DNA from: an uncultured Clostridia bacterium
GTDB lineage: Bacteria > Bacillota > Clostridia > Oscillospirales > Butyricicoccaceae
Assembly: GCA_910589115.1 (NCBI GenBank)
Contig: CAJUSB010000098.1
Location: 1 to 12,293 of the forward strand
Length of the DNA: 12,293 bases
Direction of reading: 5' to 3'
Under the pieces are notes generated by a model, which had not been told where the DNA came from, did not search any database, and saw only the letters and a list, made by a program, of their open reading frames with translations. Below, piece by piece: positions 1-5,530 of this stretch; within the stretch, counting starts at the first letter, position 1; each line of letters begins with the position of its first letter. The position numbers and the translations under genes were made by a program.

Positions 1-155
1 CAAAGGGCTCTGCCCTCTGGACTCCCGGCGGGCTCTGCCCTGCACCCGCTGGGGCGCTTCGCCCCAGACCCCTTTTTCCGCTGCGGCGGGGACTGGCGCC
101 CTCATTACCGCCGCTGCTCCGGGCCTGTCCCGCCAAAAGGACAGCGGGACAGGCG
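1..155 (-). repeat. Modular hairpin element E1 (third, diverged copy)
   Basis: GC-rich non-coding element, oriented like EA (3841-3998) and EB (10651-10816). Plus-strand order: the phrase GGGCTCTGCCCTCTGGACTC (5-24); a remnant of hairpin H1 with a GGGCTCTGCCC core (31-41); hairpin H2, stem CTGGGGC/GCCCCAG (49-55/61-67); the block CCGCTGCGGCGGGG (78-91); and hairpin H4, a perfect 10-bp stem CCTGTCCCGC/GCGGGACAGG (124-133/144-153) around the loop CAAAAGGACA. The H2 position holds a GC-rich stem, whereas EA and EB have an AT-rich palindrome there. The distance from the CCGCTGCGG block to H4 is 46 nt, as in EB. A candidate minus-strand promoter at 214-242 would place it in a 5' leader. The role is unknown. 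Confidence 0.7.
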
Positions 156-213
156 GCAGGGTGCGTTTCATACTTTACGGGTTGTCGCAGCCATTTAATT
201 TTGTGCAAGGTCT

Positions 214-242
214 AGTATAACACATTTTTGCCCTGTGTAAAA
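214..242 (-). promoter_or_regulatory. Candidate extended -10 promoter reading leftwards
   Basis: Read on the minus strand this gives TTTTAC, a 17-nt spacer ending in TGT, and TATACT, so it is an extended -10 promoter with a weak -35. Transcription would start near 207 and run through element E1 towards a gene beyond the window edge. The surrounding stretch, 180-280, is AT-rich and otherwise empty. Confidence 0.45.
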
Positions 243-281
243 GAGGGATAATAATTCTCCGGCAAAAGCAGCTGTATCCTG

Positions 282-494
282 TCAGCGTCCCCGGTAAAAA
301 GTCGGGTCATCTGTGCGTTCTAAAAGATAATCAATTGACACATTAAAGTAATCGGCAATCGCGATAAGGGTTTTATAGTCGGCCTCATGCGTTCCGTTTT
401 CGTACCGGCTGATACTGTTTTGCGCAAGATGTAAATCCATAGCCAGTTTAATTTGTGAGATGCCCTTTTCAAGCCTTAATTTCTTCAATCTCAT
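282..494 (-). CDS. Small XRE-family helix-turn-helix regulator
   Basis: A 70-residue protein that is almost entirely one HTH_3/Cro-C1 domain (residues about 3-58). The typical pattern is present: LRLEKGISQIKLAMDLHL, the recognition-helix stretch NSISRYENG, and the closing YFNVSIDYLLERTD. Such proteins bind operator DNA as dimers. There is no sensor or oligomerisation domain beyond the HTH, so signal input is unclear. The ATG at 494 is the only sensible start because an in-frame stop lies nine codons upstream. Its ribosome site is weak (GTAAAGAAC). It stands alone, with a minus-strand promoter region and a non-coding stretch upstream. A possible target is the repeated motif at 867-896, but this is only inference. 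The family assignment is firm and the function unknown. Confidence 0.88.
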   Translation of the reverse strand: MRLKKLRLEKGISQIKLAMDLHLAQNSISRYENGTHEADYKTLIAIADYFNVSIDYLLERTDDPTFYRGR

Positions 495-782
495 TGCGTT
501 CTTTACGCCTGCTTTCCGTTATATTTTTTCCATCCGCCGTAAAATTACACAAAGCCGTGTTTTATAATCAGCAATGTGTACGGCGGCAAAGGGTTTTTTC
601 GTCAATCGGGGCAAATTGCAGCTAGCGCCTGTAAGAGCCCATCCCAAATAAGACGTGCACAGATTGCACCGTCAGATTTTCCGTCATACAAGCAAACTGT
701 TTGCGGATGATTTCGGGATAGGCTCTAATATATAGGTTCTCGATATATTGGAGGTTTCTGGACAGGCCTGTAATTCCGCATT

Positions 783-809
783 CCCGGCAGTCTGCCGGGC
801 TTTTGGTTT
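783..809 (+). terminator. Candidate intrinsic terminator or attenuator
   Basis: Stem CCCGGCA/TGCCGGG (783-789/793-799) with loop GTC, followed by CTTTTGGTTT. The shape suits a Rho-independent terminator on the plus strand, but no coding region on that strand is visible upstream in 495-780. It would therefore end a small RNA or readthrough. The rest of 495-828 shows no convincing gene. Confidence 0.4.
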
Positions 810-828
810 GCCCGCCGTCCGAAAAGTC

Positions 829-858
829 TTGACAAAAATATATCAGGCGTGATATCAT
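829..858 (+). promoter_or_regulatory. Candidate sigma-A promoter for the small exported protein
   Basis: TTGACA at 829-834, an 18-nt spacer, and TATCAT at 853-858. A transcript would start near 865, just at the tandem motif of 867-896, and lead into the ribosome site at 906-912. Confidence 0.5.
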
Positions 859-866
859 TATATTAT

Positions 867-896
867 CCTAATTCGGGATATCCTTATTCGGGATGT
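867..896 (+). repeat. Tandem 15-bp direct repeat, possible operator
   Basis: CCTAATTCGGGATAT is followed directly by CCTTATTCGGGATGT, with 13 of 15 positions identical. A partial copy, TTTCGGGATA, lies at 711-720, and an inverted one, CTTATTTGGGATG read on the minus strand, lies at about 640-654. Its place just after the predicted start point of the 921-1247 gene would suit a repressor site. The neighbouring XRE gene is a candidate binder, by position only. Confidence 0.45.
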
Positions 897-920
897 GATG
901 TTGACAGGAGGGACGCAAAT

Positions 921-1247
921 ATGACAGGTCAATATATGGCAGAGAGAACGCTCCCCCGCATTCTCGGCCTTTTACTGGCGGCATCCGTATCTCTGGGTGC
1001 TTTCAACCACCTTGCAGGCGCAGCTTACAGCAGGCAAAAAGCGGCCTCCTGTACAGACCGGACAGCCATTCTCATTATTTCACCCGAAGGCGGGGCATCT
1101 TGCTTGATGGGGCAAAAGGCCTCCTGTATTGATGTCAGGAATACGGGACGTTATCCTGTCACAATCTATGACAGGGATGAGGCCGGGCAGCCCTTCCGAA
1201 AAGGCACAGTCTCCCCGGGGCAAACGATGACATTTACGTTTCAATAA
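921..1247 (+). CDS. Small exported or membrane-anchored hypothetical protein
   Basis: A 108-residue protein. The start at 921 is chosen because AGGAGGG (906-912) sits 8 nt upstream; a longer reading beginning at 849 has no such site. Residues 1-11 are polar with basic ends, and residues about 12-35 form a hydrophobic segment rich in Leu, Ala and Gly, so it is a signal peptide or membrane anchor. The remaining 70 or so residues contain three Cys and end in a beta-rich stretch (VTIYDRDEAG, then a Pro-Gly turn and MTFTFQ) that resembles the last strands of a small beta-sandwich. No family was recognised. It is a single-gene unit with its own promoter, tandem repeat motif and terminator. The coding call is moderately sure and the function unknown. 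Confidence 0.65.
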   Translation: MTGQYMAERTLPRILGLLLAASVSLGAFNHLAGAAYSRQKAASCTDRTAILIISPEGGASCLMGQKASCIDVRNTGRYPVTIYDRDEAGQPFRKGTVSPGQTMTFTFQ

Positions 1248-1255
1248 GGCAGCAG

Positions 1256-1296
1256 AAAAAGCACCGTTTTTCGCAGTTGGAAAAACGGTGCTTTTT
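1256..1296. terminator. Two-way intrinsic terminator
   Basis: A 12-bp perfect stem, GCACCGTTTTTC/GAAAAACGGTGC (1261-1272/1280-1291), with a 7-nt loop, flanked by five A on the left and five T on the right. It therefore has a T-run on both strands and serves the 921-1247 gene from one side and ald from the other. Confidence 0.9.
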
Positions 1297-1424
1297 GATT
1301 GGTTTATTGTAATACAGATGGTATGAACTGCCGTTTTCCGGCGTTTCCACCTTCAAAGAATTTCGGATTGACAAGGGGTTTTTACATCACGATTGCCATA
1401 ACGTTTCCAGGAATCCACCGGTTC

Positions 1425-2537
1425 TTAAATCAGGCTAAGGATATCGCAGTATTCCAGCTGGAACGCATCCGCCACGCCCTGGAAAGTACATTTTCCCTGA
1501 CAGCAGTTTACGCCCTGCGCAAGGCCGGAATCCTCCCGCACAGCCCGTTCAAAGCCTTTTGTTGCGAGCGCCAGCCCATACGGCAGTGTGGTATTCGTCA
1601 GTGCAATCGTCGAAGTCCGCGAAACTGCGCCAGGCATATTGGCTACGCAGTAATGAATAATACCATCAACCTCATACACTGGCTCCTGATGAGTGGTTGC
1701 ATGTGTTGTTTCGATACAGCCGCCCTGATCCACGGCAACGTCTGCAATCACCGCACCTTTTTTCATGCAATTCAGGTCTTCACGCAGAACGAGCTTGGGC
1801 GTTTTGCGTCCGGGCAGCAGCACTGCACCGATGACAAGGTCCGCCTTTGCAATCGCTGAAAGGATATTCGCGCGGGTGCTGTAAAGCGTTTGAATCCGGC
1901 TGCCGAAAATATCGTCAAGATATGCCAGCCGTGCCGCATTGATGTCAAGGATCGTCACATTGGCGCCCATCCCGGAGGCAACTTTGCAGGCGTTCAGGCC
2001 AACCCCGCCGCCGCCAAGGATCACAACATTGGCTTTTTCTACACCGGGCACGCCTGAAAGCAGCACACCGCGCCCGCCATAGGTTTTTTCCAGATATTTT
2101 GCACCTTCCTGCACTGCCATGCGGCCTGCAATCTCGCTCATCGGCAGCAGGCAGGGAAGCCCGCCATGCCTGCCGGTAATCGTTTCATATGCGACAGCTT
2201 TTGTCCCGGCTTTCAGCAGTGCATCGGTCAGCGGACGGTCTGCGGCAAGGTGCAAATAGGTATACAGGATCTGCCCTTCTTTCAGGAAACCATATTCTGA
2301 CGCAACCGGCTCTTTGACCTTCACGATCATCTCTGCCTGATTCCAGATATCGGCGGCGTTGGGAAGAATTTTCGCACCTGCTGCGATATATTCACTGTCC
2401 TCAAATCCGGCGCCGACACCGGCGGATGTTTCCACCAACACCTCACAGCCGGATTCTGCATAGGCCTTTACGTTATCTGGTGTCAGGCCTACGCGGAATT
2501 CATTATTTTTGATTTCTTTTACAAGTCCAATCGTCAT
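1425..2537 (-). CDS. ald: Alanine dehydrogenase
   Basis: A 370-residue protein of normal family length. It interconverts L-alanine and pyruvate plus ammonium using NAD, in the cytoplasm. Established catalytic and binding residues are in place: R15, K75 in VKVKEP, H96 in YTYLH, the Rossmann motif GGGGVG (175-180) after VVIL, D198 at the end of the second strand for the NAD ribose, and D270 in VAVDQGG. The N-terminal half is the AlaDh/PNT substrate domain and the middle is the NAD domain. The C-terminus carries two close Cys (CCQGKC), which is unusual but away from the active site. The ATG at 2537 follows AAGGAG. The gene is monocistronic, with a long foldable leader and its own promoter. Alanine formation may serve redox or nitrogen balance, which is inferred. 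Confidence 0.96.
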   Translation of the reverse strand: MTIGLVKEIKNNEFRVGLTPDNVKAYAESGCEVLVETSAGVGAGFEDSEYIAAGAKILPNAADIWNQAEMIVKVKEPVASEYGFLKEGQILYTYLHLAADRPLTDALLKAGTKAVAYETITGRHGGLPCLLPMSEIAGRMAVQEGAKYLEKTYGGRGVLLSGVPGVEKANVVILGGGGVGLNACKVASGMGANVTILDINAARLAYLDDIFGSRIQTLYSTRANILSAIAKADLVIGAVLLPGRKTPKLVLREDLNCMKKGAVIADVAVDQGGCIETTHATTHQEPVYEVDGIIHYCVANMPGAVSRTSTIALTNTTLPYGLALATKGFERAVREDSGLAQGVNCCQGKCTFQGVADAFQLEYCDILSLI

Positions 2538-2578
2538 GAAAAAACAACTCCTTCAAATTTTAGCCGGAATCGTGTACA

Positions 2579-2740
2579 GGCGGCAGCCGGTAAAGAAATG
2601 CCACGCAGAAATACCGGATACCGCCCAGACACCATTCAGGGGTTATAAATACGGGTTCCTTCTACAGGCTGTGCCCGAGGGCGGCCTGGCTGTCCGTGGT
2701 CGGCCTGTCCGAAGGGCTTCACACACTGCCAGTCTTCGGG
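2579..2740 (-). promoter_or_regulatory. Structured leader of ald (candidate riboswitch or small RNA)
   Basis: Minus-strand RNA between the promoter and ald. Visible pairings are an apical stem joining 2703-2708 with 2664-2669 and 2711-2715 with 2658-2662 (11 bp with a small internal loop); a closing stem joining 2732-2735 and 2738-2740 with 2624-2630 (7 bp with a 2-nt bulge); and a downstream hairpin, 2579-2592 with 2612-2625 (GGCGG and CCGGTA arms). The closing stem and the downstream hairpin share bases 2624-2625, so they compete. I do not recognise a known class. A hairpin with a central open bubble also recalls 6S RNA. Neither reading is proven. Confidence 0.5.
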
Positions 2741-2751
2741 ATGCCTATTAC

Positions 2752-2781
2752 AGTTTAATGAGGAAAACAAATACTTGTCAA
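2752..2781 (-). promoter_or_regulatory. Promoter of the ald leader
   Basis: On the minus strand this is TTGACA, an 18-nt spacer, and TAAACT. The transcript would begin near 2745, giving a leader of about 205 nt before the ald start codon. Between this promoter and the stop codon at 2847, an imperfect hairpin (GCTGCTG at 2802-2808 with CAGCAGC at 2835-2841) lacks a T-run. It is at best a weak terminator for the transporter operon. Confidence 0.65.
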
Positions 2782-2846
2782 GGCAAAATCCCGAAATATT
2801 CGCTGCTGCATTAAAATTTAGCGTTTTTCAAATACAGCAGCCTGGG

Positions 2847-3368
2847 CTAGCTGTGGTTTCCGGCATTCCCCTCTGCAAGCCGCAGCACGTTGGCAATCGG
2901 TATAATCAGCGTCCCGCAAAGGAAATTGCTGACGCCATGGATGAAGTCAAAAGGCAATCCGGCAACGATCCAGGCAATGGCCCCTTTCCAGTCCAGCCCG
3001 AATAAAAAGGCTTGTGCCGGAGCGCACAATGTTCCAAACAAGAAGCCGTGTGCAGCGCATACCGCCATATATACGGCGGGCCGCACCCGTCTGGGCATAT
3101 TTTGCGGAAGAATCATCACAGCGCCCCACAAAATCGCCCAAACATACAAGTAAGGAACCCACCACAGCGCAAAGCCGCTGAAAAGCCCATTCAGCAAGAT
3201 ATAAATATAGACTGGATAAAGCGCCTTTTTGCGGTATGTGAGGGTATATGCAGTCGTCAGAACGCCCAGCAAATGCACATTTGGCAGCAGCTCCATTAGC
3301 AGCTTTGACGCAAACATGACGGCCCCCAGCATCCCGAAAACGGTAATCTCTCTGGCAGTCAGCTTCAT
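2847..3368 (-). CDS. ECF transporter S component (vitamin-type substrate binder)
   Basis: A 173-residue, very hydrophobic protein with about five to six membrane segments, beginning with MKLTAREITVFGMLGAVMFA. This start and size are typical of the substrate-specific S components of energy-coupling factor transporters. S components bind a vitamin or metal in the membrane and work with a shared EcfA/A'/T module, which is not encoded here. The start overlaps the stop of the upstream lipoprotein gene by ATGA, so the two are translationally coupled. The DUF4430 partner belongs to a fold related to the C-terminal domain of transcobalamin, which makes a corrinoid or related cofactor a possible substrate. 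That is inference. Family confidence is good and substrate unknown. Confidence 0.8.
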   Translation of the reverse strand: MKLTAREITVFGMLGAVMFASKLLMELLPNVHLLGVLTTAYTLTYRKKALYPVYIYILLNGLFSGFALWWVPYLYVWAILWGAVMILPQNMPRRVRPAVYMAVCAAHGFLFGTLCAPAQAFLFGLDWKGAIAWIVAGLPFDFIHGVSNFLCGTLIIPIANVLRLAEGNAGNHS

Positions 3369-3826
3369 GCCTTCTCTGCCTTGAATGCGTAGGTATCCCC
3401 TTCGGTGATATTGGTTGAATCAACGCCGGTCTGTGCATATTCGCCGTTGACATAAAACGCCCAGTACATCCCATCTTTATCATAATCGACGGTAACGCCA
3501 TTTACGGTCTTGACATAGATACCGGTCGGGCTGTCCTCCCCGCTGATAAGGCCGAGCGCCTCCAGTGCCGCGCCGACGGTCTGCTGATCCGTGTGAATCT
3601 CGGCCCATGCCTCGCTTCCATCCGGTGCAGTGACGGTCAGTGTGAACTGGGATGCACCGGTTCCGATAACTTCACCGTTGGTCTGGATCACTGTTTGCCC
3701 GGCGTTATCCTGATCCCCCGTTTCCTGCCCTGTGCGGCTGCATCCGGCTGGAAACAGCGCCAGCGCTGCCGTCATCACCGCGAAAACAAACAATGACGCA
3801 ATCCTGCTCTGAAATTTCTTTTGCAT
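3365..3826 (-). CDS. DUF4430-domain lipoprotein
   Basis: A 153-residue protein. The start at 3826 follows AAGGAGGAG by 6 nt; the open frame continues upstream only because it runs into repeat EA. It has a basic N-terminus, a hydrophobic segment (about 9-25) and then FPAGC with Cys29 as the probable lipidation site; Pro at -3 is atypical for a lipobox. A short Gly/Gln/Asp-rich linker leads to a domain (about 55-153) with QTVGAALEALGLI, a Gly-Val turn, and YWAFYVNGEYAQTGVDSTNI followed by GDTYAFKAE. These are the hallmarks of DUF4430, the transcobalamin C-terminal-like fold. It probably captures or presents a ligand at the outer membrane face for the coupled S component. The operon has a consensus promoter and a leader containing EA. 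Confidence 0.85.
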   Translation of the reverse strand: MQKKFQSRIASLFVFAVMTAALALFPAGCSRTGQETGDQDNAGQTVIQTNGEVIGTGASQFTLTVTAPDGSEAWAEIHTDQQTVGAALEALGLISGEDSPTGIYVKTVNGVTVDYDKDGMYWAFYVNGEYAQTGVDSTNITEGDTYAFKAEKA

Positions 3827-3840
3827 ATTCTCCTCCTTAG

Positions 3841-3998
3841 GCGGCCCTGCGCGGGCAGCGGCAGGGCTCTGCCCTGCACCCGCGATTTTTTTGTAAAAAA
3901 ATCGAGTAAAAACTTTATTCCCGCTGCGGCGGGGGATGGGTGCGTTCTTTACCGATCGTACGTTCTGCCCCGTCCGCCGCAAGGATTGCGGCCGGGGC
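3841..3998 (-). repeat. Modular hairpin element EA, in the lipoprotein leader
   Basis: Positions 3841-3944 match 10661-10764 (EB) at 99 of 104 positions. Plus-strand order: H1, a composite hairpin with outer arms CGCGGG/CCCGCG and inner stem GCAGGGC-TCT-GCCCTGC (3850-3884); H2, an AT-rich near-palindrome (3882-3903); the block CCGCTGCGGCGGGG (3921-3934); and H4, CCCCGTCCGC/GCGGCCGGGG (3968-3977/3988-3997) with loop CGCAAGGATT. H1 followed by ATTTTTTT has the shape of a plus-strand terminator. The whole element lies between a consensus minus-strand promoter (4034-4062) and the lipoprotein ribosome site, so it is transcribed as 5' leader. Confidence 0.85.
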
Positions 3999-4033
3999 GG
4001 CTGCATACGGCAAATACCCTTATCATTGTGACT

Positions 4034-4062
4034 ATTATATATATTCTTCCTTAATATGTCAA
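4034..4062 (-). promoter_or_regulatory. Consensus sigma-A promoter of the lipoprotein-ECF operon
   Basis: On the minus strand this is exactly TTGACA, 17 nt, TATAAT. The start point would be near 4027, leaving a leader of about 200 nt that contains element EA. A perfect consensus suggests strong constitutive initiation, with any control downstream in the leader. Confidence 0.85.
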
Positions 4063-4094
4063 TAAAATAAATTTCATTCCTAAAATAAATCCTA

Positions 4095-4123
4095 TTGCAT
4101 TTTATTTGCTTTTGTGTTAAATT
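4095..4123 (+). promoter_or_regulatory. Promoter of the PadR-like gene
   Basis: TTGCAT, a 17-nt spacer, and TAAATT. It is followed by a very short leader and by AGGAGGG at 4133-4139. Confidence 0.55.
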
Positions 4124-4148
4124 AGAATCATTAGGAGGGAATGAGATT

Positions 4149-4529
4149 ATGAAGAAAAAGAAACCTGATGCAAACGATACCGCCCAAGTAGAACTGAATC
4201 TAAAAAGGGCAGTGATTGATATGCTGGTGCTTCAGCTGCTGCATGAACGTGATATGTACGTAAAAGAGATTGTCGATGAACTGGAATGCCAGAGCGGCGG
4301 AATGTTCAAGCTCGTATGTCCATATAATATAATTATGCGCATGGTGGAGATTGGCTATATACTTGAACTGCCGAGACGGATTGCGCCGGATGGCAGACGC
4401 AGGCAATACTATTCTATTTCAGAGGAAGGTAAAATCCGTCTGAAAACATTATCCAAGTATTACCACCGTTTTACTACCCAAGTATCCAAAGTGATGGTTT
4501 CGGACAAAACACGAAAAGGAACCTCTTGA
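4149..4529 (+). CDS. PadR-family winged-helix transcriptional regulator
   Basis: A 126-residue protein. The ATG at 4149 is 9 nt after AGGAGGG; the closer ATG at 4141 runs straight into a stop. After a Lys-rich head, residues about 18-105 form a PadR-type winged helix: AVIDMLVLQLLHERDMYVKE (the usual MYGYEI position reads MYVKEI), then SGGMFKLVCPYNIIMRMVE (usually GTLYPAL) and a wing RRIAPDGRRRQYYSISEEG. These regulators bind palindromic operators and usually respond to phenolics, antibiotics or envelope stress. The typical Gly of MYGYEI is replaced by Lys. The gene stands alone between its own promoter and a strong terminator. It is divergent from the lipoprotein operon, which it might regulate; this rests on position only. 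Confidence 0.8.
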   Translation: MKKKKPDANDTAQVELNLKRAVIDMLVLQLLHERDMYVKEIVDELECQSGGMFKLVCPYNIIMRMVEIGYILELPRRIAPDGRRRQYYSISEEGKIRLKTLSKYYHRFTTQVSKVMVSDKTRKGTS

Positions 4530-4567
4530 AAACGATTCCGGAACGCTTCCGCATCTCCACTCACGTC

Positions 4568-4611
4568 AAAAAGAGGGGGATTTCACCCAAAAGGTGATCC
4601 CCCTCTTTTTT
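4568..4611. terminator. Strong two-way terminator between the PadR-like gene and yjdF
   Basis: A long stem, GAGGGGGAT plus CACC paired with GGTG plus ATCCCCCTC (4573-4605), with a 2-nt bulge, flanked by AAAAA and TTTTTT. It suits both converging genes. Confidence 0.9.
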
Positions 4612-4640
4612 GATAGACCGGAAACCTTGAAGCCCTGCGG

Positions 4641-5057
4641 TCAGTGCCCTCTGTGCTTCATTTTCCGCTTTTGCTGCTTTAAGTCGAACCGGCGCTGTTT
4701 TTCGTTTTCCCGCTGTTCCTTGCTGATTCGCTTTCTCTGGGTTTTCATTTCCTCCCGCTGCATTTGCAGCGCCTGCTGTGACCTTGTGCCGACACCGGCC
4801 GTCTGTAACTGCTTTCTGATGCTGCGCTGCCGGCGCTTTGGATGATCCGCAGTTTGCTTCACCTCGGTTTCAAGCGCCGGGCTGAACTTCAAGGCTTCGT
4901 AGTGTTTGAGAATGAAGTCCCAAACTTCGTAATCCTTCGGTTCTGCCCCGAATGTGACCTTGCACACTGACAGCTTTCCGCCGGAGATTCGTTCAAAAAC
5001 GCCAACCCAGAACGGCCCCTCAAAAAATACGGTCAGTTTTACGCGCTCTGTGTCCAT
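4641..5057 (-). CDS. yjdF: YjdF family protein (DUF2992)
   Basis: A 138-residue protein. The N-terminal part (about 5-65) begins VKLTVFFEGPFWVGVFERI and continues KVTFGAEPKDYEVWDFILKHY, which is the DUF2992/YjdF signature. The C-terminal half is rich in Lys, Arg, Gln and Glu, probably a long basic helix able to bind nucleic acid. The family's biochemical role is not settled. In Bacillus subtilis and other Firmicutes it is controlled by the yjdF riboswitch, which senses azaaromatic compounds. The start is ATG at 5057, 6 nt after AGGAGGG. The first codons lie inside a 14-bp inverted repeat that can cover the ribosome site. It has its own promoter and a shared terminator with the PadR-like gene. 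Confidence 0.9.
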   Translation of the reverse strand: MDTERVKLTVFFEGPFWVGVFERISGGKLSVCKVTFGAEPKDYEVWDFILKHYEALKFSPALETEVKQTADHPKRRQRSIRKQLQTAGVGTRSQQALQMQREEMKTQRKRISKEQRENEKQRRFDLKQQKRKMKHRGH

Positions 5058-5091
5058 AACTTTCCCTCCTAAAATGTGTTATGGACACAGA
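5047..5091 (-). promoter_or_regulatory. Start-codon hairpin of yjdF (expression platform)
   Basis: A perfect 14-bp inverted repeat: TCTGTGTCCATAAC at 5047-5060 and GTTATGGACACAGA at 5078-5091. In the minus-strand RNA the start codon lies in the stem and the AGGAGGG site in the 17-nt loop. Just upstream in the RNA, CCCCTCCT (5103-5110) is complementary to that AGGAGGG. Both pairings would hinder translation, as expected for a riboswitch acting on initiation. Confidence 0.8.
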
Positions 5092-5215
5092 ATGGACAAC
5101 CCAGGAGGGGCAGGTTACTTACCTCATCAGAATAACGAGACGGCCGGGCTACCTACCGGCTCTGGCACACTTAATCAAAAAATGTGCGTTGCGTTTTTAT
5201 CTTTGTCATTGATAT
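5092..5215 (-). ncRNA. Probable yjdF riboswitch aptamer
   Basis: The leader from the predicted start (near 5215) to the hairpin at the start codon is about 125 nt. It contains GCCGGTAGGTAGCCCGGC (5136-5153 region, minus strand), an obvious hairpin, then GAGGTAAGTAACCTGCC, whose AGGT/ACCT arms also pair. Structured leaders directly before yjdF belong to the yjdF riboswitch class. I assign it by context and architecture, not by a covariance search. Confidence 0.7.
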
Positions 5216-5221
5216 AAGCAG

Positions 5222-5250
5222 AGTATACCACGATCAAAAGCCGCCTACAA
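5222..5250 (-). promoter_or_regulatory. Extended -10 promoter of yjdF
   Basis: On the minus strand this is TTGTAG, a 17-nt spacer ending in TGG, and TATACT. The stretch from 5251 to 5457, between this promoter and that of efp, holds nothing I can support. Confidence 0.55.
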
Positions 5251-5457
5251 TCCCTATTTTTTGTGCTGACATCAGGAACCGTCAGCCGTTGTCCTGGAGG
5301 GGCAGCGCACGGAGAATACAGCGTTTTTCTTTTCAAAGCGGCGGGAAATCATGCTTCTGCGCCGTCAAATGCCGGTGTTTCAATGTGTGGCAAATGGAGC
5401 GTTTCAGGACATATCTGAAATCCATAAAAATTTTTTCGGATTTTTTTGAAAAAAGGC

Positions 5458-5486
5458 TTGCATATTCCGAAAAAATGTTGTAAGAT
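5458..5486 (+). promoter_or_regulatory. Promoter of efp
   Basis: TTGCAT, 17 nt, TAAGAT, within a strongly AT-rich stretch. A short leader leads to GGAGG at 5516-5520. Confidence 0.6.
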
Positions 5487-5530
5487 AAAAAAGCTGGTGA
5501 ACAGCACTTCACTTTGGAGGTTTTTATTGT

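Noticed and set aside
622..858. A 78-residue open frame on the minus strand
   Set aside because: There is no ribosome site before its start, it overlaps the promoter region of the plus-strand gene, and it contains the repeated motif and a terminator hairpin. Its composition does not suggest a protein family.
1299..1859. A 186-residue open frame on the plus strand
   Set aside because: It lies antisense to alanine dehydrogenase, whose residues and motifs are fully accounted for. It begins within the terminator region and has no ribosome site.
2947..3501. A 184-residue minus-strand frame spanning the lipoprotein and S component
   Set aside because: It is a shifted reading of two well-supported coupled genes and shows the Arg/Cys/Ser-rich composition of a shadow frame.
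5184..5483. Short plus-strand open frame upstream of efp
   Set aside because: It overlaps the yjdF promoter and the efp promoter, has no ribosome site, and reads as low-complexity shadow sequence.
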